NCBI RefSeq assembly: GCF_003026365.1
Contig: NZ_PYOM01000003.1
Coordinates: 248,001-312,000 of the forward strand
Length of the DNA stretch: 64,000 nt
From: Photobacterium angustum
GTDB lineage: Bacteria; Pseudomonadota; Gammaproteobacteria; Enterobacterales; Vibrionaceae
Reading direction: 5' to 3'
Shown: positions 35,479 through 44,273 of the stretch, piece after piece
How the letters are laid out: every line of letters begins with the position of its first letter
How positions within the stretch are numbered: the first letter of the stretch is position 1
Position numbers and translations under genes: made by a program
Notes under the pieces: model-generated
What the model was told of the DNA's origin: nothing
Databases searched by the model: none
The model's input: the letters and a program-made list of their open reading frames with translations, nothing else

Positions 35479-36028
35479 TAGCAATCCTCCTGTATCCCTG
35501 AACCAGTTCATGGTTAGCAGATACAACCGATTCAGAAAAAGCGGAATATTCAGGTGGGACTTTCGAAATACTATTTAAGTCAAAACCTGCACCAATATTG
35601 GTCATTGGCGGCACGTGAAATTTTTCAGGCAGATCTAATCCATCTACAACGCAGTTATGACGGATCACACACCCTTTACCAATAACGGCATTAAATACCA
35701 CTGAGTTGAAACCAATAAACACATCATCACTCACCTCACACGGCCCATGAATGATTGACCGGTGAGCAATAGAAGAACGTTCACCAATAGTAACTGCAGC
35801 CCCCGCTTTTGAGTGAATAACTACACCGTCTTGAATATTAGTATCGCGTTTAATCACAATTGCATCCATTTCACCCAGTTCATTCACTTCATCTGCACGT
35901 ATTACGGCATAAGGCCCAATGAATACGTTATCTTCTACAATCACTTTGCCACAAATAATTGCAGTAGGATCAATAAACGCAGTTTCAGAAATAGTAGGCA
36001 TGTGTCCAGTTGGATTTTTTCTAAGCAT
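35468..36028 (-). CDS. Gamma-class carbonic anhydrase-like hexapeptide protein
   Basis: A 186-residue left-handed beta-helix protein. The three metal-ligand histidines of gamma carbonic anhydrases are present at His72, His89 and His94 (VVIHSKAG, SIAHRSIIHGPC). Hexapeptide repeats run through the middle (VFIGPYAVI, VTIGERSSIA, VFIGFNSVVFNAVIG). Zur-controlled gamma-carbonic anhydrase paralogues replace zinc enzymes in zinc starvation in Pseudomonas, perhaps by using another metal. It is the first gene after the Zur-like palindrome. Activity as carbonic anhydrase is not proven by sequence. Confidence 0.83.
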   Translation of the reverse strand: MLRKNPTGHMPTISETAFIDPTAIICGKVIVEDNVFIGPYAVIRADEVNELGEMDAIVIKRDTNIQDGVVIHSKAGAAVTIGERSSIAHRSIIHGPCEVSDDVFIGFNSVVFNAVIGKGCVIRHNCVVDGLDLPEKFHVPPMTNIGAGFDLNSISKVPPEYSAFSESVVSANHELVQGYRRIANEL

Positions 36029-36144
36029 TTATATTCTCTTTATTATTCATTCGCTATACAACACAAAACCTTTGGTTCCATCATCTATAAAAGATCCCAA
36101 TAACAAGGTTGTAAAGTATTGATATAAAAATAAACCAAATAGCA

Positions 36145-36176
36145 ATTTATTGTTATGTTATAACATAACAATAAAT
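36145..36176 (-). promoter_or_regulatory. Perfect 32-bp palindrome, candidate Zur operator
   Basis: The two 16-base arms meeting at 36160/36161 are perfect inverted copies; the core is GTTATGTTATAACATAAC. This agrees with the gammaproteobacterial Zur box (GTTATA-type half sites). It lies 117 bases before the carbonic anhydrase start, on the upstream side of the zinc-sparing operon. It could also act on the rightward yagU-like gene, but the distance of about 200 bases makes that less likely. Confidence 0.72.
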
Positions 36177-36377
36177 GATGATCTATTTTTATATGTATAA
36201 TGAATAAATCAGACGAATAAAAACCTTACTTTCATATATGATTTTTATCATATCGAAGCTATATTCCTTTCGGCTCCATACAATAAAAGCCTTTACATGT
36301 GTATTTTTGTTAAGTTTGTGTTCAAAGTTTGTAGATAGAATTGCCTCCCCCCATTTCAACATTAAAAATGATTTACA

Positions 36378-36929
36378 ATGATATTCAACAAACAAAATAA
36401 CATTATCTTGTTCTATGCTACTTTGGTTGGCGGTTTTATAAGCTCCTTAATAAAATCAGGAACGGAAGCCAACATGCCTCCAAGGGTTGCTGGTGAAATG
36501 TCACCTCCAGCTCTAAACATTGATGCTTGGCTTGGGTGGTTAGGTATTAACTCTCACTCACTTGACTACGTATACCAAGGAATCACTATTCCGGGGGCTG
36601 TAATGCTCTACCATTGGCTATTTAGTTTTATTTTTGCTTTTGTTTATGTTTATTTATCAGCCATAACTCCAAAAATTAGACTTTGGTACGGTGCTGCTTA
36701 CGGTATTGTTATTACTCTAGTAATGCACGGCTTCCTTATACCAGCTCTTGGCTTTAGACACCCAGCTTATTTAAATGGGCAAACTGGTTGGTTATGGAAT
36801 CTAAATGGTTATGAATTTTGGAGTGAGTTAATCGGACATATTTGTTGGTCTTTTTCGATTGAAATTAGTTTAATAGCAGTATTAGCAATTCTATCTAAAC
36901 CAATAACAGGTGTCTGGGCGAAAAAATAA
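36378..36929 (+). CDS. YagU-family inner membrane protein (DUF1440)
   Basis: A 183-residue membrane protein with about four helices, matching YagU in GGFISSLIKSGTEANMPPR and in the tail (GYEFWSELIGHICWSF). E. coli YagU is linked to acid resistance; the mechanism is unknown. It is a single gene with a terminator at 37013-37046. The ribosome site is weak. Confidence 0.78.
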   Translation: MIFNKQNNIILFYATLVGGFISSLIKSGTEANMPPRVAGEMSPPALNIDAWLGWLGINSHSLDYVYQGITIPGAVMLYHWLFSFIFAFVYVYLSAITPKIRLWYGAAYGIVITLVMHGFLIPALGFRHPAYLNGQTGWLWNLNGYEFWSELIGHICWSFSIEISLIAVLAILSKPITGVWAKK

Positions 36930-37012
36930 TTCTTCTTGAAGGATTAGAATACATTTCATCAACAATATTTATAAATCACCTCTTCACCTTAGTTAGTTTA
37001 TGAGTTCAAGAT

Positions 37013-37046
37013 AAACGAGATGGCTAGATAAAAGCTATCTCGTTTT
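37013..37046 (+). terminator. Intrinsic terminator of yagU-like gene
   Basis: AAACGAGATGGCT and AGCTATCTCGTTT form a long stem with one wobble, followed by T. The following bases up to artP are AT-rich and contain only the ARG-box-like site. Confidence 0.8.
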
Positions 37047-37192
37047 TCTCTTAAACGTAAGCTATAAGTAATCATCAAAGGTTACGATACTGATCAATTC
37101 AAATCCCTTAGTATTTCTAAAGCATAATTCCCACAAGATATTCTTTTTTATAACTCTCATCTTTTCCCACTCATAACCACACGATCGCAAAT

Positions 37193-37206
37193 TGAATAAT
37201 TATCCA
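37193..37206 (+). promoter_or_regulatory. Candidate ArgR box upstream of artP
   Basis: TGAATAATTATCCA matches the ARG box TGAAT-N4-ATTCA at nine of ten fixed positions. It lies about 230 bases before artP. A weaker half-like site (TGCATAGAATTCCA) lies at about 37379. Arginine repression of art transport genes is known in E. coli; here it is inferred. Confidence 0.5.
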
Positions 37207-37425
37207 ATTAGGATTCTTCTTAACAAACACTCCACTTAGGTAATTGTTAATATGCTATTACAGCATTTACCCCACCTACATTTAAACGTTAACTCACGGT
37301 TTTAATTAGAATATAAAACCACCAAAAGACTAAAAATTAAACAATAAATTAACAAATTAAATTATTTTTAATTTTTTATTGCATAGAATTCCAACTTAAG
37401 TAATATAAACCACAAGTGATAACAA

Positions 37426-38169
37426 ATGCAGAATAAGCGCATGGGCATTCAAGTAAAAAACATTGATAAATTCTATGGTAAGCATCAGGTTTTACATGAT
37501 GTAACCTTCGAATGTAATAAAGGTGAAACGCTGGTTTTACTTGGCCCAAGCGGTGCAGGTAAAAGCTCTTTACTACGGGTATTAAACCTATTGGAAGATG
37601 CCTCTGCTGGCGAGCTGAGTATTGCAGAAAATTATTTTGATTTTAAAAAAACAATCGTTGAAAAAGATGGTTTAAAACTACGTCGTAAAGTTGGCATGGT
37701 ATTCCAACAATACAATTTGTGGCCCCACAAAACAGTGTTGGAAAATTTAATAGAAGCACCAGTAAAAGTGCTCGGTATCGATAAAGCTCAAGCGAAAAAA
37801 GAAGCGCTAGAGCATTTATCAAAATTACAGTTAGCAGATAAAGCCGATGCATGGCCTTTGCAACTGTCTGGCGGTCAACAACAGCGTGTAGCAATTGCAC
37901 GTGCGTTGATGATGAAGCCTGAAGTGTTGTTATTTGATGAGCCTACTGCGGCGCTTGATCCTGAGATCACAAGCCAAATTGTACAGATCATCAAAACATT
38001 AAGCGGCACAGGCATTACCCAAGTAGTGGTTACCCACGAAGTGGATTTTGCAAAAAAAATCGCCAGTCATGTGCTTTACATGGAAAACGGCAAAATTATT
38101 GAACACGGCAGTAACGAGGCGTTTAGTCACCCTAAAACCTCACAATTTGCTGATTATTTAAAACATTAA
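37426..38169 (+). CDS. artP: ArtP, arginine ABC transporter ATPase
   Basis: A 247-residue polar amino-acid ABC ATPase closely resembling E. coli ArtP. It has Walker [10 protein letters not shown], the stretch [18 protein letters not shown], signature [15 protein letters not shown] and Walker [15 protein letters not shown]. It drives arginine import by ArtQM. Starts at 37426 and 37441 ([13 protein letters not shown]) are both possible; the second matches family N termini better. First gene of artPJQM. Confidence 0.92.
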   Translation: MQNKRMGIQVKNIDKFYGKHQVLHDVTFECNKGETLVLLGPSGAGKSSLLRVLNLLEDASAGELSIAENYFDFKKTIVEKDGLKLRRKVGMVFQQYNLWPHKTVLENLIEAPVKVLGIDKAQAKKEALEHLSKLQLADKADAWPLQLSGGQQQRVAIARALMMKPEVLLFDEPTAALDPEITSQIVQIIKTLSGTGITQVVVTHEVDFAKKIASHVLYMENGKIIEHGSNEAFSHPKTSQFADYLKH

Positions 38170-38221
38170 CGAATTATATCTCCCATATATATTCGTTCGT
38201 AAAGACGCATGGAGTATCGCG

Positions 38222-38950
38222 ATGAATAAAATTTTATTAGCTAGCATTATCGGTCTGGTTTCTTCTCAAGCTATGGCGCAAGACATTAAGTTTGCAATGG
38301 AAGCAACCTATGCCCCTTTTGAATACATGGATGAGAATAATCAAATCCAAGGCTTTGACGTTGATATTGCTAAAGCCCTATGTAAAGAGATGGATGCTAC
38401 CTGTACTTTTCATAACCAATCTTTCGATAGCTTAATTCCAGCTCTTAAATTCAAGCGATACGATGCGGCTATTTCAGCAATGGACATTACTGAAGCACGT
38501 CAACAGCAAGTGAGCTTTACTCAACCTTATTACGATAATGCTGCTGGCTTTATTTCAATCAAAGGTAAAGTTTCTGATGTCGCCGCTCTTAAGGGTAAGC
38601 GTGTTGGGGTACAAAATGGTTCCACTCACCAGAGCTATTTAACAGATCAAATGCCAGGTGTAACTGCAGTTCCTTACACAAGTTACCAAGATGCTTTTAT
38701 TGATATGAAAAATGGCCGTATTGACTCGGTATTTGGTGATACTGCAGTTATCGCAGAATGGCTGAAGAAAGACGATAACCTTGCGTATGTAGGCAAGCCG
38801 GTAACAAACCCTAAATACTTCGGTAACGGTTTTGGTATCGCGGTAAACAAGGGCAACCAAGAATTGGTTAAACAGTTGAATACGGCACTCGCTAAAATTA
38901 AGCAAGATGGCCAGTATCAAGTTATTTTTGATAAGTACTTTGGTAAGTAA
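38222..38950 (+). CDS. artJ: ArtJ/ArtI-type arginine-binding periplasmic protein
   Basis: A 242-residue protein with signal peptide ending SSQAMA and a family-3 solute-binding fold (IKFAMEATYAPFEYMDENNQI; GFDVDIAKALCKEM; KFKRYDAAISAMDITEARQ). It delivers arginine, possibly also other basic amino acids, to ArtQM. GGAG precedes the ATG. Only one binding protein is present, so the I/J distinction of E. coli cannot be made. Confidence 0.9.
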   Translation: MNKILLASIIGLVSSQAMAQDIKFAMEATYAPFEYMDENNQIQGFDVDIAKALCKEMDATCTFHNQSFDSLIPALKFKRYDAAISAMDITEARQQQVSFTQPYYDNAAGFISIKGKVSDVAALKGKRVGVQNGSTHQSYLTDQMPGVTAVPYTSYQDAFIDMKNGRIDSVFGDTAVIAEWLKKDDNLAYVGKPVTNPKYFGNGFGIAVNKGNQELVKQLNTALAKIKQDGQYQVIFDKYFGK

Positions 38951-38953
38951 ATT

Positions 38954-39661
38954 ATGATGTTATCGGGATATTCTCTTTCCCTGTTAGAAGCTAGCTGGAT
39001 GACAGTCCAGCTTGCTTTTACCAGTTTAGCGGTTGGATTGGTGCTGGCTATGTTGTTTGCTGGCGGTGAGATGTCTCGATTTCGCTTCGTGGCATGGCCA
39101 ACGACAGCCTTAGTGACAGTATTACGAGGCTTACCTGAACTACTGATTGTTTTATTCATCTTTTTTGGTTCAGGTCAGATTTTATTTTACATCACGGGTG
39201 ATTATATCGAGATCAGTCCTTTTCTTTCAGGTGTTATTGCGCTTTCACTGATTTTTGCCTCTTATGCAGCGCAAACTATCCGTGGTGCCATTAAAGCTGT
39301 GCCTAAAGGACAAAGAGAAGCAGCCAGTGCACTTGGGATCAGCAAGGCAAGAACATTTGTCGCTATTATTATTCCACAAGCGATCCGTCATGCATTACCA
39401 GGGTTAACTAACCAATGGTTGGTGTTATTAAAAGATACGGCATTAGTATCGCTCATCGGTGTAACGGATCTTCTAAAACAAGCGCAGTTAAGCTCTGCAG
39501 CGACGCATGAAAGTTTTACTTGGTATGCAACAGCTGCGGCAGTGTATTTAGTGATCACTCTAATTACACAACAAATTATTAAACGGATTGATGCGAAATA
39601 TAGCGTTCGAGAAGGTTCAAGCAACAACAAAAAAACGGTTGTTGAAGGAGCGATGGCATGA
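38954..39661 (+). CDS. artQ: ArtQ, arginine ABC transporter permease
   Basis: A 235-residue permease of the HisM/ArtQ group with about five helices and the ATPase-contact loop EAASALGISKARTFVAIIIPQAIRHA split over residues 118-143. It starts three bases after artJ and overlaps artM by four bases. It forms the channel with ArtM. Confidence 0.92.
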   Translation: MMLSGYSLSLLEASWMTVQLAFTSLAVGLVLAMLFAGGEMSRFRFVAWPTTALVTVLRGLPELLIVLFIFFGSGQILFYITGDYIEISPFLSGVIALSLIFASYAAQTIRGAIKAVPKGQREAASALGISKARTFVAIIIPQAIRHALPGLTNQWLVLLKDTALVSLIGVTDLLKQAQLSSAATHESFTWYATAAAVYLVITLITQQIIKRIDAKYSVREGSSNNKKTVVEGAMA

Positions 39662-40329
39662 ATGAACAACACTTTTGGCAATTATTGGATGGCCTTGCCA
39701 CCAGCTTACAATTGACCCTTGCATCGTTATTAGTTGGCTGTACTCTCGCTCTATTAATGACAATGACATTAATTTTAAGAACCCCTGTTTTACATTGGTT
39801 AAGCCGCGGCATCATTACCCTATTTACGGGTACGCCTTTGTTAGTTCAAATCTTTTTGATTTACTACGGACCGGGGCAATTTGAAGGTATTCGTGATAGC
39901 TTTGTATGGCAATGGCTCAGCCAACCGTGGTTCTGTGCGATGTTAGCACTAGCATTAAATACAGCCGCTTACAGTACTCAACTGTTTAAAGGTGCGTTTG
40001 ATGCAATTCCTAAAGGTCAATGGCAAGCATGTCGTGCATTAGGCATGGAAACTAAAACGACATTAAGTACCTTGTTACCTTTTGCTATTCGTCGTTCTGT
40101 ACCGGCTTATTCTAATGAAGTGATTCTCGTGTTTAAAGGCACATCGCTTGCCAGCACTATTACTATTATGGATATCATGGGTTACGCCCAACGTATTAAT
40201 GCACAAACCTACGATACGTTAACTGTGTTTGCAATTGCAGGTGCGATGTATCTAACCGTTAATGCACTACTTTCTATTGCGTTTAGACTGATAGAAAAAA
40301 AAGCCTTGGCGTTTGAAGTGGCGAATTAA
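39658..40329 (+). CDS. artM: ArtM, arginine ABC transporter permease
   Basis: A 223-residue permease partner of ArtQ with five helices and the loop QWQACRALGMETKTTLSTLL. GTPLLVQIFLIYYGPGQFE is typical ArtM sequence. It is the last gene of the operon; a strong terminator follows. Confidence 0.92.
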   Translation: MNEQHFWQLLDGLATSLQLTLASLLVGCTLALLMTMTLILRTPVLHWLSRGIITLFTGTPLLVQIFLIYYGPGQFEGIRDSFVWQWLSQPWFCAMLALALNTAAYSTQLFKGAFDAIPKGQWQACRALGMETKTTLSTLLPFAIRRSVPAYSNEVILVFKGTSLASTITIMDIMGYAQRINAQTYDTLTVFAIAGAMYLTVNALLSIAFRLIEKKALAFEVAN

Positions 40330-40342
40330 ATTTCAATCTTAT

Positions 40343-40378
40343 AAAAAAGCCGATAATTTTCATTATCGGCTTTTTTTA
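40343..40378 (+). terminator. Terminator shared by artM and the converging MFS gene
   Basis: AAAAAAGCCGATAAT and ATTATCGGCTTTTTT are perfect inverted copies around a short loop, with A-run and T-run on either side, so it can stop both strands. Confidence 0.93.
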
Positions 40379-40388
40379 TTTTTGTACA

Positions 40389-41585
40389 TTATGCTGAAGC
40401 AAATGCTTCATTTCTCAATGGTTGTTCTTCTTTTTTATTTGGCACAGTGTCTTTTACTTTTAAGAAGATACAAGGTACACCCATCGCAGCCATAAACCAG
40501 AACATATTTATTTCAGAATGATGCATTAACCATCCGCAAAGTGCAGATACAAGTGCTAATACAAAACCTGCAGGAATTGCATGGTATAACGACTGTAAAG
40601 AAACATAATTATGTTTTCGATTTTCTTCGACATAACGAACAGAAGATAAAATCGTACCAGAGAACGTAATACCATGTAGAATCTGACAGAAAACAAGAAC
40701 ATATATGTCATTTGTCGCTGCAGTTAATCCCCAGCGAAGCACTACAGCAATTGCAGCAAGTCTAAATAATGTTGACACTTTCCACTTAGCGAACGCTTTA
40801 CGACTAATTAAGTAAAAAACGATCACAGAAACTGTCGATAGACTCCATAAATAACCAATCGTATCTGAGTCTAGTCCCTGTTCTTTCCAGTAGACTGTAC
40901 TGAAGAAATAATAACCACCATGGCTTCCCTCTAACAAAGAAGCGACCAATAAAAATAACAGTGTTTCTTTACAACATAATACTTTGAAAATATTCTTTCT
41001 TTTTTGCTCATCATGGTGGCATACCATAGGTACAGTTGGCTTCATTAGAGTACCTAGTAATGTTGCACCCAAGCCAATAGCTCCCATGATTGGTACAGAA
41101 CTTACACCAAAGTTCTTAACAACCCATCCCATACAAGCCGACGCAACCGTTAATGCAACCGCTCCCCATAAGCGAGTGTAGCCATAATCTAGTCGATCAT
41201 CTCGAGCATAGTGATTTGATATTGCATCCGAAATAGCTACCGCAGGACCAATCGCTAAATTAAATAACACCAGTAGTAATGCAAGTACCCAAAATGTTGG
41301 CGTAATCGTACCTATCCAGATAAAAGCAATAAAGCCGAGTAAGCTTAAAAACATTGACCAACGAAGGAACGGTATGAGGTGCCCAACTTTGTGAAATAAA
41401 GGTGTTAATGTAAAGTTGATTACACAACGAGCGGCAAGTCCAAAACCGATCAACATCCCAATATCGGCATCTGAGATCCCTAATTTTTCTAACCATAATC
41501 CTCTAAAGGGTAAATAAACCCCATACGAGAACCAGAACATAAATTGATACGTTGACATCCAAACTGATGGTCGACAATTAAACAT
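40389..41585 (-). CDS. HcaT-like MFS transporter
   Basis: A 398-residue twelve-helix transporter of the MFS_1-like / phenylpropionate permease (HcaT) type: FWFSYGVYLPFRGLWLEKLGISDADIGML near the start in two parts, and DYGYTRLWGAVA in the loop. The substrate is uncertain. ATG 41585 is taken; GTG 41591 is nearer to the GGAG ribosome site and equally plausible. It is monocistronic. Confidence 0.78.
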   Translation of the reverse strand: MFNCRPSVWMSTYQFMFWFSYGVYLPFRGLWLEKLGISDADIGMLIGFGLAARCVINFTLTPLFHKVGHLIPFLRWSMFLSLLGFIAFIWIGTITPTFWVLALLLVLFNLAIGPAVAISDAISNHYARDDRLDYGYTRLWGAVALTVASACMGWVVKNFGVSSVPIMGAIGLGATLLGTLMKPTVPMVCHHDEQKRKNIFKVLCCKETLLFLLVASLLEGSHGGYYFFSTVYWKEQGLDSDTIGYLWSLSTVSVIVFYLISRKAFAKWKVSTLFRLAAIAVVLRWGLTAATNDIYVLVFCQILHGITFSGTILSSVRYVEENRKHNYVSLQSLYHAIPAGFVLALVSALCGWLMHHSEINMFWFMAAMGVPCIFLKVKDTVPNKKEEQPLRNEAFASA

Positions 41586-41848
41586 TCGCACTATTACTCC
41601 TTTCAATGTTTTAGTAACAGTAACGAAAATAGTTATCATTAACAATTTGAAGAAATACCATAAAATATTCAAAAACAGTCACAAGTAATGACTGTTTTTA
41701 GAATAAATTGGAATATATTTGGATTTATTCCTTTAATTAATGATGATATTTTTAAAAACTAATGTTGCGAAATTGTAAAATCATCTATCTTTATTAGTGT
41801 ACGTTTGTATTACGACTTCTATAAATAAAATAAAAAAGGGGGATGAGC

Positions 41849-42211
41849 ATGTCTTTAATCCTATGCATTAAACGTTTTTTGTTTGTGGGTTTAGTTGTAA
41901 CTCCTTTTATTTCTTCTGCAGAAGAAATGATCCCCGAACAACAATTTGAGATCGGAAAACAAAAAGCCCTTGTTTGTATTACTTGTCATGGTGCCGATGG
42001 TATTTCTGCAACAGAAACCTACCCCAACTTACAGGGGCAAAAGCAACAATATTTGGTCGCAGCACTTAAAGCATATAAACAAAATCAACGTGTTGATGGT
42101 TTAGCCATATTAATGCAGGGTTATGCAAAAGACTTAAGTGATCAAGATATGAAGGATCTCGCGTATTACTTTAGTAACGTAAAAACAGATACCACTCATC
42201 AATCACAATAA
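41849..42211 (+). CDS. Monohaem class I cytochrome c
   Basis: A 120-residue exported cytochrome with signal peptide ending ISSA, the haem motif CITCH and a distal methionine in the C-terminal half (AILMQGYAKDLSDQ). It resembles c4/c554-type small cytochromes. It precedes ccoN by 21 bases, so it probably carries electrons to this cbb3 oxidase. ATG 41849 is six bases after GGGGG and preferred over ATG 41843. Confidence 0.87.
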   Translation: MSLILCIKRFLFVGLVVTPFISSAEEMIPEQQFEIGKQKALVCITCHGADGISATETYPNLQGQKQQYLVAALKAYKQNQRVDGLAILMQGYAKDLSDQDMKDLAYYFSNVKTDTTHQSQ

Positions 42212-42232
42212 ACGGCAATAGTTTTTAAGGTT

Positions 42233-43672
42233 ATGTCGATGGATACTCAGTATAATTATAAAATCGTTAAGTATTTTATGATCGCTAGTGTTAGTTGGGC
42301 GTTCATTGCAATGTTAATTGGTGTTATTTTAGCAGCACAACTTTATTGGCCTGCTCTTAATCTAAATTCTGAATACTTTCAATTTGGTCGTCTTCGTCCA
42401 TTGCATACTAATGGCGTCATTTTTGGCTTTGTCGTTAATCTTTTAATGGGGACATCCTTTTATATTGTTCAACGCACTTGTAAAACCCCGCTATATAACA
42501 ATGCCGCTGCTTGGTCTGTCTTTTGGGGATGGCAATTTATCCTTCTTCTCGCCCTTATCACCCTCCCGCTAGGTTTTACTACTTCGAAAGAATACGCTGA
42601 ACTTGAATGGCCGATTGATATCTTAATTGCTGTTATCTGGGTGATGTACGCCATTGTGTTTTTTATGACCGTTGCCAAACGTACCGTTCATCATATCTTT
42701 GTTGCTAACTGGTTTTACGGTGCGTTTATTATTGTTATTGCGATGATTTTTATTGCTAACAACCTCGAATTGCCTGTCACGATGTGGAAGTCCTATTCTA
42801 TTTACTCTGGGGCTGAAGATGCCATCGTACAATGGTGGTGGGGACATAATGCGGTTGGCTTTTTATTAACTGCAGGCATCATTGGTATGAACTATTACTT
42901 CATTCCGAAGGTTGCTGAACGCCCTATTTATTCTTACCGTTTATCTGTTATTCACTTTTGGGGCTTAGTCGGCTTTTATACTTGGGCCGGCACACACCAT
43001 CTTATTTACTCTTCTGTTCCTGATTGGTTACAAAATCTCGGCATTGTGATGTCGTTAATTCTATGGCTTCCCTCTTGGGGTGGCGCATTTAATAGCATCA
43101 TGACCTTGCTTAACAACAAGCAGAAACTTAAACACGACTACATTATGTGGTTCTTCTTTTCTGCCATTGTTTACTATGCATTAGCAACTTTTGAAGGACC
43201 TCTATTAGCCATTCGCTGGTTTAATATGATTGCTCATAATACCGACTGGATTATAGGGCATGTGCATTCAGGTGCCTTGGGCTGGGTTGGCATGTCTGCC
43301 ATTGCCGTATTCTATTACTTTATCCCTCGTTTATATGGTCACGAGCAATTGTGGTCAAACCGTTTAGTTAAATGGCATTTCTGGTTTGCGCATATTGGGA
43401 TTGTACTATATGCCGTTGCACTGTGGATTGCTGGGATCGGACAAGGCTATATGTGGCTTAAAGAAGATTCTAATGGTTCACTTAGCTATAGTTTTGTCGA
43501 AGCGATGAACTTCAGTGCACCGTGGATGTTAGTTCGCTTTATCGGTGGCGCGTTGTTTGTACTAGGTATAGTTTTAATGATTTATAACCTATACAGAACG
43601 CTAAAACAGCCAAAACCTAGATCGGTTAAGCACCAGAATGCAGCAACAGAAAAGGTAGATACTCATGATTAA
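42233..43672 (+). CDS. ccoN: cbb3-type cytochrome c oxidase subunit I
   Basis: A 479-residue, twelve-helix catalytic subunit. Haem b and CuB histidines are visible in RPLHTNGVIFGF, WWWGHNAVGFLL, TWAGTHHLIYSSVP and WIIGHVHSGALGW. It reduces oxygen at high affinity. It is followed by ccoO with an eight-base overlap. The sequence is divergent and there is no ccoQ, so this looks like an accessory oxidase instead of the housekeeping one. Confidence 0.94.
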   Translation: MSMDTQYNYKIVKYFMIASVSWAFIAMLIGVILAAQLYWPALNLNSEYFQFGRLRPLHTNGVIFGFVVNLLMGTSFYIVQRTCKTPLYNNAAAWSVFWGWQFILLLALITLPLGFTTSKEYAELEWPIDILIAVIWVMYAIVFFMTVAKRTVHHIFVANWFYGAFIIVIAMIFIANNLELPVTMWKSYSIYSGAEDAIVQWWWGHNAVGFLLTAGIIGMNYYFIPKVAERPIYSYRLSVIHFWGLVGFYTWAGTHHLIYSSVPDWLQNLGIVMSLILWLPSWGGAFNSIMTLLNNKQKLKHDYIMWFFFSAIVYYALATFEGPLLAIRWFNMIAHNTDWIIGHVHSGALGWVGMSAIAVFYYFIPRLYGHEQLWSNRLVKWHFWFAHIGIVLYAVALWIAGIGQGYMWLKEDSNGSLSYSFVEAMNFSAPWMLVRFIGGALFVLGIVLMIYNLYRTLKQPKPRSVKHQNAATEKVDTHD

Positions 43673-44273
43673 TAAAGATTTTACCTCATCTGTAGTGATC
43701 CTCATTGTTTCAACAACTTTGGTTGCCGCCTTTTCGTTCTTAGTATGGGTACTTCCTACATTTTTTTACCAAGATAAGTTAATTGCAGAATCAAGCGCGA
43801 AACCATTAACCGCGTTAGAGGTCGCTGGTCGAGATATTTATATCAGTGAAGGTTGTCATACTTGCCATACCATGATGGTTCGTCCATTAAATGCAGAAAT
43901 TAAACGTTATGGACGATATAGCCGAGAAAGTGACGATATTTATGAACATCCCAATTTATGGGGTTCAAAACGAACCGGACCAGATCTCACCAATCTTGGT
44001 CGGAAATATTCAGATCAATGGCATATCATCCACTTAAGAAATCCTCGCGATGTTGTACCCACTTCAATCATGCCCTCTTATCCTTGGCTCTTTGAGCAAG
44101 TGCTCGATGGTGAAGATATTGATGCAAAACTAATAGCGTTACGTAAGCTTGGTGTACCTTACAGTGATAAGGAAATTAAACAGGCACGACTAGAAGTAAA
44201 TGGTAAAACAAAGGCACAGGCACTAATCGCCTATCTACAAAGTCTGGGACAAGATCAAGGAGTACGACCATGA
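43665..44273 (+). CDS. ccoO: cbb3-type oxidase monohaem subunit
   Basis: A 202-residue subunit with an N-terminal membrane helix and one c-haem motif (GCHTCHTMMVRP), plus RTGPDLTNLGRKYSDQWH with an axial methionine later in SIMPSYPWLF. It accepts electrons for CcoN. It overlaps both neighbours. Confidence 0.94.
   Translation: MINKDFTSSVVILIVSTTLVAAFSFLVWVLPTFFYQDKLIAESSAKPLTALEVAGRDIYISEGCHTCHTMMVRPLNAEIKRYGRYSRESDDIYEHPNLWGSKRTGPDLTNLGRKYSDQWHIIHLRNPRDVVPTSIMPSYPWLFEQVLDGEDIDAKLIALRKLGVPYSDKEIKQARLEVNGKTKAQALIAYLQSLGQDQGVRP

Noticed and set aside
35813..36122. Plus-strand frames opposite the gamma-carbonic anhydrase start
   Set aside because: Antisense to a clear gene; no ribosome site or family.
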